Assembly: GCA_964511495.1 (NCBI GenBank)
Contig: CAZEFT010000007.1
Location: forward strand, 1 to 64,000
DNA: 64,000 bases
Origin: Litorimonas sp964511495
GTDB lineage: Bacteria > Pseudomonadota > Alphaproteobacteria > Caulobacterales > Maricaulaceae
Reading direction: 5' to 3'
Shown here in pieces: positions 44,828 to 53,195 of the stretch; within the stretch, counting starts at the first letter, position 1, and the number at the start of each line of letters is the position of its first letter. The notes beneath the pieces were generated by a model. It was not told where the DNA came from and made no database searches. It saw only the letters and a list, made by a program, of their open reading frames with translations. The position numbers and the translations under genes were made by a program.

Positions 44828-44914
44828 AAGGTATTCGCACTGCTTCAGAAGCAAAGCGCGAGGGGAAAATTTGTTAAGTTGCGCGCTGTTTAGAGATCGC
44901 GCGCAACTGAAGTC

Positions 44915-46318
44915 TTAGCTATTCACGAACTCCGGATAGCTTGGCACACCGATTTCGGCTTGGTCGAGCCCGACATATTCGTCTTCTTCGCTGACCCGAA
45001 TACCGATGGTGGCTTTCATGGCGAACCAGAGGATAAGGCTGATAACTGTGATAAAGATACCGATGGAAACAACGCCCAGCGCTTGAACGCCAAGTTGTTC
45101 AATAATGGTTCGTGTGGTTCCGTCTGCTTTATCTGTTTGTGTGTTCAGAGCCACAACAAGCGTACCAAAGATACCGGCAAAAAGGTGAACTGGAATAGCC
45201 CCGACAACATCATCAATCTTGAACTTGTCCAAGAGCGGTACGGTAAAGACGACGATTAAGCCACCAACACCACCGATGAGGATTGAGGATAGGGCGGAAG
45301 GTGCCAGAGGTTCGGCAGTAATAGCCACCAATCCTGCCAAGGCTCCGTTTAAGGCCATAGTCACGTCGATCTTCTTATAGATAAGCTGTGTCAGGATAAC
45401 CGCTGTTACCACGCCGCCTGCAGCTGCAAGGTTGGTATTGGCGAAAATCTTAGAGACATCTGCGGCGTCGCTGATTGTGCCCATGGCGAGTTGTGAGCCA
45501 CCGTTAAAGCCGAACCAACCGAGCCATAAAATAAATGTACCCAAAGTTGCTAGTGGGATGGAGCTACCCAGAATAGGGGTGACTTTACCATCCGCACTAT
45601 ATTTGCCTTTTCGTGCACCCAGTAAGAGAGCACCGGCCAAAGCGGCCCAACCGCCGACTGAGTGAACCAATGTAGACCCGGCAAAATCGGAGAAACCGGC
45701 TTCTGACAACCAGCCTGCGCCCCACTGCCATGAGCCTGTAATTGGATAAAGAACGCCGGTCAGTAAGACGACGAAGATCATAAAGGGCCAAAATTTAATA
45801 CGCTCGGCCAATGTTCCGGATACGATAGAAGCGGTTGTGGCACAGAAGACCATTTGGAAGAACCAGTCAGAGGCTACGGAATAATCACCACCTTCACTCT
45901 CACCGGCACCCGGCCAGTCATATCCTAAGGGGTCGGTCGTGACCGCTCCGCCCGGAAGCCAAGCGAAGACTTCATTGATCTTAAAACTGAGTGAGCCGAT
46001 AAATCCACCATCGACACCTGTATACATAAGGTCATAGCCGATGAGCCAGAACATGAGACCGGCAACGGAGTATAGGCTGATATTTTTCAAACACTGCATG
46101 GAGACATTTTTGGTGCGGACCAAGCCGGCTTCTAACATGGCAAAGCCAGCAGCCATCCACATGACCAAAAAACCGCCCATTAAGAACAGGAGTGTATTAA
46201 AGACAAAGGCATCATTCGCGGCGAGACTTTCCAGTGTCGGCGCATCCTGAGCCATGGCGAGTGAGGGTAATGCAACCAATGCAGCCGCCCCTCCGATGAT
46301 TTTCGCATATTTGCGCAT
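44915..46318 (-). CDS. amt: Ammonium transporter AmtB, longer copy
   Basis: Signal peptide (LAMAQDAP) and eleven helices. Pore histidines in STLVHSVGG and IPVHLFAG, with WGAGWLSEAGFSDFAG and FNGGSQLAMG. At 467 aa it exceeds its neighbour through longer loops (for example GESEGGDYSVASDWFFQ). ATG 46318 with GAAGGG upstream is chosen; an upstream extension to 46417 is not family-like. The two copies are diverged, so the duplication is not recent. Confidence 0.94.
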   Translation of the reverse strand: MRKYAKIIGGAAALVALPSLAMAQDAPTLESLAANDAFVFNTLLFLMGGFLVMWMAAGFAMLEAGLVRTKNVSMQCLKNISLYSVAGLMFWLIGYDLMYTGVDGGFIGSLSFKINEVFAWLPGGAVTTDPLGYDWPGAGESEGGDYSVASDWFFQMVFCATTASIVSGTLAERIKFWPFMIFVVLLTGVLYPITGSWQWGAGWLSEAGFSDFAGSTLVHSVGGWAALAGALLLGARKGKYSADGKVTPILGSSIPLATLGTFILWLGWFGFNGGSQLAMGTISDAADVSKIFANTNLAAAGGVVTAVILTQLIYKKIDVTMALNGALAGLVAITAEPLAPSALSSILIGGVGGLIVVFTVPLLDKFKIDDVVGAIPVHLFAGIFGTLVVALNTQTDKADGTTRTIIEQLGVQALGVVSIGIFITVISLILWFAMKATIGIRVSEEDEYVGLDQAEIGVPSYPEFVNS

Positions 46319-46487
46319 GATGAGTTTTCCCTTCGATAAGTTATGCCGCCCGTTTCTGCCGTGGATTGAGTGTTTCACTAATCGATTCAGCGAAATAGAG
46401 TGGGTGCGCTCTTTCAAAGGGTAGATTCTGTGCAGAGAAATTTCGTTTCTGCCCTGTTATTGTGCGAGAGTTTTGTTATGAGGCGAC

Positions 46488-46850
46488 ATGAATCGCAATA
46501 AGACTATTTTTAAAATTTTGACCCAAGACGAATGGGTGGATTTCCAAAGAAAAGGCGAATTTGAAGGCAGTGAGCTGGATCAGGCTGACGGCTTTATTCA
46601 CATGTCGGCAGAGACAGAATTACAGGGAACCTTAGATAAATATTATACACCGGGAGAGTTTATTATTCTCTTGGCGATGAAATCGGATAAGTTTGATACA
46701 CGTCTGAAGTGGGAGGAGTCCCGCGATGGAGCCATGTTCCCGCATTTTTATGGCGCGCTAAATTTGTCCCATGTTCGGTGGCGGCGTCAGCTACGGGCCG
46801 ATGATGAAGGGCGCTTTGACGTGTCTGATTTTGTCGGAGAGGTTAAGTGA
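46488..46850 (+). CDS. DUF952 family protein
   Basis: 120 aa. IFKILTQDEWVDFQRKGEF, GSELDQADGFIHMS, QGTLDKYY and FPHFYGALNLSHV match DUF952, a small fold with ADP-ribosyltransferase-like topology and no proven activity. Its TGA overlaps the pyrD GTG (GTGA), so the genes are coupled, as commonly seen in alphaproteobacteria. Confidence 0.9.
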   Translation: MNRNKTIFKILTQDEWVDFQRKGEFEGSELDQADGFIHMSAETELQGTLDKYYTPGEFIILLAMKSDKFDTRLKWEESRDGAMFPHFYGALNLSHVRWRRQLRADDEGRFDVSDFVGEVK

Positions 46851-47905
46851 GCCTGACGTATAAAGCCGGCACGGCTTTGCTCCGTCGTCTCCCCGCCGAA
46901 ACCGCTCATATAACAACAATCAAAGCCCTACGGGCTGGATTAGGCCCTAAAACCCCGCAAGATGTTCATCCAGAATTAAAAACAAAAGTCGGGGGGCTTC
47001 ACCTGCCCAACCCGGTTGGACTGGCGGCCGGTTTCGATAAAAATTGTGACGTACCAAGCGCCATGCTTGCGGCTGGATTTGGATTCGTTGAATGCGGAAC
47101 GGTGACACCTCAACCACAAATCGGCAATCCCAAACCCAGATTATTCCGTCTGCGCGAAGACGAGGCCGTGATTAATCGCATGGGCTTTAATAATGAAGGT
47201 TTGGATTATTTCTCAAAACGACTTGGCGACGTTCAAAACCGTCAGGGCATTATCGGTGCTAATTTGGGTGCGAATAAAGACAGTGATGACCGTATCGCAG
47301 ATTATGTCACGGGATTATCGCGGCTTTGGGGGAAATGTGATTACTTCACAATTAATATCAGCTCCCCCAACACGCCCGGCTTGCGCAATTTGCAAGGCTC
47401 CACGGAAATGGATGAGCTTTTAGACCGCCTGTCTGAAACGCGGGCAGCGCTGTCAGGGGATGAACCGAGCTATCCGATGTTTTTAAAAATTGCTCCGGAT
47501 TTGGATTATGCAGATGTTGGCCGCGTTGTGGAGCAAGCCCGAAATTACGGCCTTAACGCAATCATTGTCAGTAACACGACATTGGATCGTCCCGAGACTC
47601 TAAAAAGTGCCGCGCGCGGAGAGGGTGGCGGTCTGTCAGGTCAACCGCTCTTTGATAAATCAACAGCGCTTTTGCGAGAGTTTTACAATGAAGCAAAAGG
47701 CAAAATCGATCTGATCGGTGTGGGCGGTATCGGTAGTGGAGAGCAAGCCTATGCCAAAATCAAAGCCGGCGCCAAGGCGGTTCAGCTTTACTCTGCACTC
47801 GTCTATCAAGGCCCGCAATTGGTTCAAGAAATTTGCGATGATCTCTCGACGCGATTGAAAGCTGACGGATTTAATTCGCTCGCGGAAGCGGTCGGAACGG
47901 AATAG
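46847..47905 (+). CDS. pyrD: Dihydroorotate dehydrogenase (quinone), class 2
   Basis: Membrane-associated flavoenzyme of pyrimidine synthesis using ubiquinone. NPVGLAAGFDKNCDV, ECGTVTPQPQ, INRMGFNNEGLD, the catalytic-serine region NISSPNTPGLR, and the FMN-binding GVGGIGSG are visible, with the N-terminal membrane-association helix typical of class 2. 352 aa is normal. GTG start overlapping DUF952. Confidence 0.96.
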   Translation: MSLTYKAGTALLRRLPAETAHITTIKALRAGLGPKTPQDVHPELKTKVGGLHLPNPVGLAAGFDKNCDVPSAMLAAGFGFVECGTVTPQPQIGNPKPRLFRLREDEAVINRMGFNNEGLDYFSKRLGDVQNRQGIIGANLGANKDSDDRIADYVTGLSRLWGKCDYFTINISSPNTPGLRNLQGSTEMDELLDRLSETRAALSGDEPSYPMFLKIAPDLDYADVGRVVEQARNYGLNAIIVSNTTLDRPETLKSAARGEGGGLSGQPLFDKSTALLREFYNEAKGKIDLIGVGGIGSGEQAYAKIKAGAKAVQLYSALVYQGPQLVQEICDDLSTRLKADGFNSLAEAVGTE

Positions 47906-47927
47906 ATTTAAGACGAATTGGCTTTCG

Positions 47928-48389
47928 TTAAAGCGTCTTCGTCATAAATATACTTTTCGGTGAGGGCAGGTATTCACCAAAGGCACCGCAATACTCATAG
48001 CCCAGATTTTCATAGAGACGACAAGCGGCGGCATAGGCAGGCGTTGGATGAGTTTCCAAACTGAGCTTTACCATGCCACGTTTCCGCGCTTCATTTTCTA
48101 AATGGGCCATTAATCTCCGACTGACGCCCTGTCGTAAATAATCAGGATGCGTGCGGACGGATTTTACTTCGCCGTGATCGTTTGCGAGAATTTTCAACCC
48201 CGCAATGCCGACCAAAGCTCCGTCTTTATTGCGAGCGGCGAAAAGCGTGACAGTGTCAGCGCTTAAAGCCTCTTTCCCCAAGGCGGCCGTGCAGTCATCG
48301 GCATGGGCTTCTTTTAAATGCAGGCTGAGCAGGGCATCTACATCGGGTGCATTTAAATCAGCAATCTCAAAAATTAGGGGCGAGGTCAT
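47928..48389 (-). CDS. GNAT family N-acetyltransferase
   Basis: 153 aa from ATG 48389: ADLNAPDVDALLSLHL, KSVRTHPDYLRQGVSRRLM as the R/Q-x-x-G-x-[GS] acetyl-CoA loop (here RQGVSR), and a C-terminal YENLGYEYCGAFGEY. Its ATG overlaps the MATE stop (ATGA). Substrate unknown; pairing with an efflux pump suggests but does not prove drug or metabolite modification. Confidence 0.87.
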   Translation of the reverse strand: MTSPLIFEIADLNAPDVDALLSLHLKEAHADDCTAALGKEALSADTVTLFAARNKDGALVGIAGLKILANDHGEVKSVRTHPDYLRQGVSRRLMAHLENEARKRGMVKLSLETHPTPAYAAACRLYENLGYEYCGAFGEYLPSPKSIFMTKTL

Positions 48390-49765
48390 GTTGGATTGTT
48401 TTTCATTGTGTCCATCTTTTTCAAAACCGATGGGTAAGCCAAGCCTAAAGTAAAGGCTCTGGCAATATAATAAAAGAGGAATGCCACCCAAATCCCCGTT
48501 GCGCCCAAAGAGGGATATATCAGGAAATGCGCACCAATATAAAGTATGACAGAGGCAATGCCTGCATTACGCATGGCTGCGGTTTGCGTTGTGCCGATGA
48601 AAATTCCGTCAATCTGGAAGGCGGCGAAACCCAAAATTGGGGCTAAGGCACAATAAGGCAAATATTGCAAAGCACTTGCTTTTACCATTGGGTCTTGGGT
48701 CAATGCTGAAATAATGAAGGGCCCGCCAAAATAGATTAGCCCGCTACAGACCAAGGCAAAAAGAACGGAGAACTCGCTTGTCAATCGCACAGCGCGGTCA
48801 AAACGCTGGCGGTTTTTTGCCCCGAACGCGGCCCCTGTGACGGCTTCTGCGGTATGAGCAAAGCCGTCTAAGATCAAAGCCGACATAGTGATGAATTGCA
48901 TGAGGATGTGATACCCTGCCAAAAAAGTTTCACCCTCACTCGCGGCGGCATTGCCGAAAAAATTAAATCCAATCGTCAATGTTAATGTGCGTACGAAGAT
49001 ATTGGAATTGGTGACGCCTAATTTTGACAAGGCGTCTTTATGCAATAGCGCTTCTCGGCTGAGCGCGCGCGATTGAAAACCGCCCCGTCGTTTAATCTCA
49101 CGATAAGCGAAGAATAGTCCGGCTCCTAACCCTGCCCATTCCGCGAAGGAAGACGCCAGACCGACACCGTAAAGTCCTGCCCCAAACCCCAAGACAAAAA
49201 TTGGCGAGAGAATGATATTGGCGACGTTTAGGACAATCTGCAAATAGAGCGCCAAGCCTGAGCGGCTGATCCCTACAAACCATCCCATTAAGGCAATGCT
49301 GCCCAATGTTGCCGGCAAGCCCCATAGCCTTGCGCGAATATAGGTCTGGGCCGAGCTTTCGATGTCCGGAGCCGCGGTATAAAATTGGAAAACAAAAGGC
49401 AGCAGCCAGAACTGAAAGACCAGAATGAACAACCCAATCCCCAAGCCAATGGGAAGGGCCCGCAAAATATGGGCCTGAACGTCGGCTTCCGCGCCTTGTC
49501 CATCGCTTTGGGCGGCAAGTCCTGCCGTGCTCATGCGCAGAAAACCGAACCCCCAATAAAAGATACCGTAAATTACTGCGCCGAGCCCAATTCCGGCCAG
49601 AGCCGAGGTGCCGACGAAACGTCCGACCATTAGCGTATCGACAAAGCCGACAATCGGAGCCGCGCCATTGGCGAGCATGATTGGCCAGCTTTGGGTGAAA
49701 ACTTGATAGCGGCTCAGGGGCGCGGCCTTTAATTGGGCCTCGGATGGGTTCTGGGCCTTGCTCAT
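48386..49765 (-). CDS. MATE family efflux transporter
   Basis: Twelve-helix multidrug and toxin extrusion protein of the NorM/DinF class. WPIMLANGAAPIVGFVDTLMVGRFVGTSALAGIGLG and the second-half repeat with FQIDGIFIGTTQTAAMRNA are typical. 459 aa. Cotranscribed with the GNAT gene through a 4-base overlap. Confidence 0.92.
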   Translation of the reverse strand: MSKAQNPSEAQLKAAPLSRYQVFTQSWPIMLANGAAPIVGFVDTLMVGRFVGTSALAGIGLGAVIYGIFYWGFGFLRMSTAGLAAQSDGQGAEADVQAHILRALPIGLGIGLFILVFQFWLLPFVFQFYTAAPDIESSAQTYIRARLWGLPATLGSIALMGWFVGISRSGLALYLQIVLNVANIILSPIFVLGFGAGLYGVGLASSFAEWAGLGAGLFFAYREIKRRGGFQSRALSREALLHKDALSKLGVTNSNIFVRTLTLTIGFNFFGNAAASEGETFLAGYHILMQFITMSALILDGFAHTAEAVTGAAFGAKNRQRFDRAVRLTSEFSVLFALVCSGLIYFGGPFIISALTQDPMVKASALQYLPYCALAPILGFAAFQIDGIFIGTTQTAAMRNAGIASVILYIGAHFLIYPSLGATGIWVAFLFYYIARAFTLGLAYPSVLKKMDTMKNNPT

Positions 49766-49789
49766 GAAACGGTATTACCAAACATAATA

Positions 49790-49816
49790 AATCGGCGCTA
49801 AGCTATAGCGCCGATT
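49790..49816. terminator. Bidirectional hairpin between the winged-helix operon and MATE gene
   Basis: ATCGGCGCTA and TAGCGCCGAT arms around a GCTA/TAGC centre. On the minus strand it is followed by TTATTATG, so it can end the winged-helix operon. Confidence 0.75.
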
Positions 49817-49847
49817 TTGTATAGGGGGTAGGGAATAGCCCCGGTAA

Positions 49848-49887
49848 AATAAGGCCAGATATAATACGGCCAGATATTATACGGCCT
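49848..49887. repeat. 15-bp tandem repeat, about 2.7 copies
   Basis: AATAAGGCCAGATAT, AATACGGCCAGATAT and a partial TATACGGCCTGAG follow one another between the hairpin and the winged-helix stop codon. Confidence 0.85.
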
Positions 49888-49902
49888 GAGTAAAACCCTG
49901 TT

Positions 49903-50211
49903 TCAGTTGGACAAAATGTTCCGCATGGCTTCCAAATAATCAATCCAAGCTTGCCGCCCTGCATCCGTGACATAAACCAGAGTTTGCGGGCGCTTGCCTT
50001 TAAACCCTTTTTCCTGACGCACGAATCCGGCGTTTTCCAGTTTGGTTAAATGGGTAGAGAGGTTTCCGTTAGACGTTCCCGTTTTTTCCAACAATTCGGG
50101 GAAACTCGCCGGATTTACAGCCGAAAGGTAGGCCATAATCCCCATGCGCAACCGCCCGTGAATCATGTCATCTACGGCCTCTAAATCAATCTCTTTTTCT
50201 GCATCAGCCAT
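49903..50211 (-). CDS. Winged-helix DNA-binding regulator
   Basis: 102 aa: HGRLRMGIMAYLSAVNPASFPELLEKTGTSNGNLSTHLTKLENAGFVRQEKGFKGKRPQTLVYVTDAGRQAW is a clear winged helix of the PF13601 (MarR/ArsR-like) type. It overlaps the end of the membrane-protein gene by 8 bases. The divergent palindrome at 50946 is a candidate target. Such pairs commonly form self-repressing membrane-stress operons. Confidence 0.9.
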   Translation of the reverse strand: MADAEKEIDLEAVDDMIHGRLRMGIMAYLSAVNPASFPELLEKTGTSNGNLSTHLTKLENAGFVRQEKGFKGKRPQTLVYVTDAGRQAWIDYLEAMRNILSN

Positions 50212-50848
50212 CGCTGCCTCCTGCTCTTTTCATCAAAAGAACTGACGGGAGGACGATGGTAAACAAGGTTGCAATCGCGGCAATAAGATAGACTTTAATG
50301 TCCCCATAAAAGGCAAAACATAAAGCCGATGCCGTAAAGCCCAGAAAAGAGGCGATGTGTAAGAGTTTAATCTTGCTCATCTTTGCCACCACGCCATAAG
50401 CCAGACCTTGCCCGGCAAAACCTACAATCATGACAAGGTCAAAGAGTTGATATGTTCCGCCGTTCAGAGTCATGTTTAGGACTATGCCAATGAATAATGA
50501 CGCCATCATGCCCGAGAACATTGTCCAGACATAGGTCTCCACGCGGTTGGCTGCGGAATTGGCGCCTGGTTTTTGATTGATATAGCGACCCATTATCGCG
50601 CTGCCACCGCCGCCGATAACGGCAAAAGCAATCCAACAAAAAAGAAGCGTGTTTTGGGGCCAGCCAAATGTTCCGGACAGCACGCCCCATTGCACAAAAA
50701 AGATAAAGCATAATAAGACACCCCATAATAATCCTATGGGCCCGCCTAAGAGCGGGGCGCTCTCACCAGCTTTGGCGAGCGATGTAGCATATTCCAAATC
50801 CTGCATAAGAGAGGCGTTAGCGGCCTCTCCTCTCATTTCATTTGCCAT
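50204..50848 (-). CDS. Multi-pass membrane protein of unknown function
   Basis: Six or so hydrophobic segments from about residue 32 to 205 after a polar N-terminus. Neighbour of the winged-helix gene. ATG 50848 is chosen for its AAAGGAGACAGAC site; the reading frame is open to 50872. No family recognised beyond its common pairing with PF13601 regulators. Confidence 0.8.
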   Translation of the reverse strand: MANEMRGEAANASLMQDLEYATSLAKAGESAPLLGGPIGLLWGVLLCFIFFVQWGVLSGTFGWPQNTLLFCWIAFAVIGGGGSAIMGRYINQKPGANSAANRVETYVWTMFSGMMASLFIGIVLNMTLNGGTYQLFDLVMIVGFAGQGLAYGVVAKMSKIKLLHIASFLGFTASALCFAFYGDIKVYLIAAIATLFTIVLPSVLLMKRAGGSDG

Positions 50849-50945
50849 GTCTGTCTCCTTTAGATGGGGCAATTCTCATTGGATGAAAAATTATCAAATC
50901 ACTTTTCATTAAAAATAGGTTTGACATGCAAACTTAATTCTGTCA

Positions 50946-50962
50946 AGTTTGAAATACAAACT
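50946..50962. promoter_or_regulatory. Palindrome between divergent winged-helix operon and DUF2141 gene
   Basis: AGTTTG-AAATA-CAAACT, perfect 6-bp arms. A TTGACA is nearby at 50921 and a third GCAAACTT half-site at about 50928. It sits 14 bases before the DUF2141 start. Confidence 0.65.
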
Positions 50963-50975
50963 AATTTGAAAGGAG

Positions 50976-51503
50976 ATGAATATGTTTGTTAATTTGAAGA
51001 AAACTACATTGGAAACCAAAGCCAGTAAGTTAGGGCGTGTCGCCGGCCTAACGGGATGTGTTTTGCTGTCACTATCCGCAATGGGGTTCACAGCCCCCGC
51101 TTTTGCAGAGGACGCCCCCGTTTGGAAAGCCAAGGAGGGGACAATCCCGGTCACTGTGACCTTGAAAGATATCAGCCGCGTTGAAGGCCCGATTTACGTG
51201 TCTGTGCAAACGGAAACACATTATCAGTCCATGAAAGGCTTTGGCACGGTCATCCAACAAGCGGAACTCGGTGATATGACGATGACGGTCAAAGTCGACG
51301 AGCCCGGCGAGTATGCCGTGTCTGTTTGGCATGATCTGAATGATGATGGTCGGTTCTCGATGACGAAAGACTATCAAATTCTGGACGGTTGGGGGGCTTC
51401 CGGTAATGCACCGAGCAACCGCGCCCCGACTTTTGAAGATGTAAAAATCAAAGTCGAAAGTTTTGGGGCTACTGTGCCCGTGACAATGAAATATCCAGAC
51501 TAA
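50976..51503 (+). CDS. DUF2141 family exported protein
   Basis: Signal peptide ending AFAED, then a DUF2141 beta domain: VTVTLKDISRVEGPIYVSVQTE, VDEPGEYAVSVWHDLNDDGRF and a FEDVKIKV tail. Family members are small periplasmic or surface proteins of unknown role. GGAG ribosome site precedes the ATG. It is divergent from the winged-helix operon and probably under the same palindrome. Confidence 0.88.
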   Translation: MNMFVNLKKTTLETKASKLGRVAGLTGCVLLSLSAMGFTAPAFAEDAPVWKAKEGTIPVTVTLKDISRVEGPIYVSVQTETHYQSMKGFGTVIQQAELGDMTMTVKVDEPGEYAVSVWHDLNDDGRFSMTKDYQILDGWGASGNAPSNRAPTFEDVKIKVESFGATVPVTMKYPD

Positions 51504-51520
51504 CGATTCTTAATCGTTAG
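51500..51520 (+). other. Small hairpin after the DUF2141 gene
   Basis: CTAACGAT and ATCGTTAG arms around TCTTA, starting inside the stop codon. It precedes the intrinsic terminator by about 20 bases and might be an mRNA-stabilising stem. Confidence 0.6.
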
Positions 51521-51538
51521 ACAGATTTTAAAAAAGTA

Positions 51539-51566
51539 AAGCCGCTCTCTTGGGAGCGGCTTTTTT
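51539..51566 (+). terminator. Intrinsic terminator of the DUF2141 gene
   Basis: AAGCCGCTC and GAGCGGCTT arms with a TTTTTTG run. Confidence 0.9.
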
Positions 51567-51593
51567 GTTTCATTTGACGGCTAATAAGGCGTG

Positions 51594-51998
51594 CTATTTA
51601 CGTCGCCATTGCCCGTCTTCACCCAGAACAAATTGCCCCTTCGGTGTCTTCGCGATGAGTTTCTCACCAAAGGCGCGAGCGACTTGTTCTAGTGTCAATC
51701 CGTCTCTTTTGGCAATGGGACGATATTCTTCGTCTCGTCGACGAATATTGATATCGCTCATCGCGGCCCGTGTTGCGGCATTGATGGATTGTCCGTTTAC
51801 GACATCCAGATACCCGGCAATTGTCTCACCAATCAAACCTTGGGCTTTGGCGTCGCGCACCATTTGAATGGCTGATACAGATTGCGCTTGCGCGACGGTT
51901 TCGCCCGAATACAAATTAAATGCATTCACCGCACCACCCAGCAAAGCTATAGTTACGGCAGCGGATAGAAGTCTTAATTTCAAAGTCTGTCGTTTCAT
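51594..51998 (-). CDS. ydbL: YdbL family (DUF1318) protein
   Basis: Periplasmic protein with a signal sequence (N-terminal helix) and a DUF1318 domain: AKAQGLIGETIAGYLDVVNG, RRRDEEYRPIAKRDGLTLEQVARAFGEKLI, TPKGQFVLGEDGQWRR. YdbL works with YnbE and the large AsmA-like YdbH in phospholipid transport across the periplasm. 12 bases downstream of ynbE. No ydbH is adjacent. Confidence 0.92.
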   Translation of the reverse strand: MKRQTLKLRLLSAAVTIALLGGAVNAFNLYSGETVAQAQSVSAIQMVRDAKAQGLIGETIAGYLDVVNGQSINAATRAAMSDINIRRRDEEYRPIAKRDGLTLEQVARAFGEKLIAKTPKGQFVLGEDGQWRRK

Positions 51999-52010
51999 CT
52001 TCAGACCCTC

Positions 52011-52223
52011 CTAAAATAATTCTGGGTTATTGGAGATAACCTCTTCGATTTCTTTATCGAGACGCACCCGAATTTCTTGGTCAATTTTTACGTTCAAATC
52101 GATACGGATGGGCTTGTCAGACGGCTCAATTTTGACCGTCGGCGTACAGGCCGCCATGCTGCCTGCCATAAAAGCGATCAAAACCGCCACTTTTAAGCCA
52201 TATGTCACACCTGTTTTTCTCAT
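52011..52223 (-). CDS. ynbE: YnbE family lipoprotein
   Basis: 70-aa lipoprotein with lipobox MAAC (about residues 22-25) and the YnbE pattern VKIEPSDKPIRIDLNVKIDQEIRVRLDKEIEE. In enterobacteria YnbE binds the C-terminus of YdbH. It is the first gene of the ynbE-ydbL pair; the next gene upstream on this strand is an unrelated metallopeptidase. Confidence 0.92.
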   Translation of the reverse strand: MRKTGVTYGLKVAVLIAFMAGSMAACTPTVKIEPSDKPIRIDLNVKIDQEIRVRLDKEIEEVISNNPELF

Positions 52224-52397
52224 GGTGTCCTCTCTATCAAATCCGTCCTGAACTTGGCATTAACACCGCCTTTAGACAAGGTTTAGCTTTAAAGGCTGTG
52301 ATTTTGATTGAGTGGAGAATGCTAAGAGGAAAATGATCTATCCGGTGATCTCTGAAGATAGTGATCTCTGAAAATATAAGACGGGTACTTATTGTCT

Positions 52398-53195
52398 CTA
52401 AAATTCTGCGCCAACGGCATGAAGTTTTGCCCCGTGCTGGTTCAGCCATTTTTTACAGCTTTTCACATCATCAAAGATTGAGTCACAAACATCCCAAAAG
52501 GCTTGGCTGTGATTGGCTTCAATCATATGGGCGCATTCATGGGCGGCGACATAGTCGAGAATATTGGCGGGCGCACAGATCAATCGCCAAGAATAGCTGA
52601 TATGGCCTTCACCCTTGCGCGTAATACAGGAGCCCCACCGAGAGGAGGTGTCACGCACGCTGATTTTGCCAATGCGTTTGCCGAGTTTGTCCGCATAATG
52701 ATGGCTGGCGGCTTCTAACTCTTCGCGAGCTTCTCGGATGAGAAAGCGCCTAACCCGTCCGGGGAAGCTTTCTAAATCAGGGGAGGGAACAATAATCTTG
52801 CGTTGCACATTATCAACACGAGGCCGACCGCGACCTTCGGGTTTGATCAAGCGATAAGATAGCCCGCGATAGAGGATGTCTTGACCGGGAATGAAGGGTT
52901 GCGGAGGCGGCAGAGCCTCTAATTGCACATCAATCCAATCGCCTTGCTCGCGCGCAAATTTGGCTGCGGCTTTGATGTGTCGAAATCCCGGAACAATAAC
53001 ATGGACTTCTCTGTCAGAGGCTTTGACCTTGAGCGAAATGCGTCGGGCTCTGTCGCTTAAAACATAGAGAATTCGGGGGTCGGAAGGGTCCCGCAATGGG
53101 AAATCCGACTTGGCAGGGCCGTCCGAAGTGCTATGGTTCAACCAATTCAGAGCCTTTTGACCGGCTGCTTCTATATGTGATTGGACACGTCCCAT
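52398..53195 (-). CDS. YgjP-type M48/SprT-like metallopeptidase (DUF45)
   Basis: Zinc metallopeptidase-like domain: RRISLKVKASDREVHVIVPG, QPFIPGQDILYRG, a helical region, then TSSRWGSCITRKGEGHISYSWRLI, and HECAHMIEANHSQAFW where HExxH is HECAH and the third ligand H follows. It lacks a signal peptide and should be cytoplasmic. I use ATG 53195; the frame is open to 53339 but would be largely the reverse of the lipoprotein gene. The start shares CATG with the divergent ATG at 53194. Confidence 0.9.
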   Translation of the reverse strand: MGRVQSHIEAAGQKALNWLNHSTSDGPAKSDFPLRDPSDPRILYVLSDRARRISLKVKASDREVHVIVPGFRHIKAAAKFAREQGDWIDVQLEALPPPQPFIPGQDILYRGLSYRLIKPEGRGRPRVDNVQRKIIVPSPDLESFPGRVRRFLIREAREELEAASHHYADKLGKRIGKISVRDTSSRWGSCITRKGEGHISYSWRLICAPANILDYVAAHECAHMIEANHSQAFWDVCDSIFDDVKSCKKWLNQHGAKLHAVGAEF

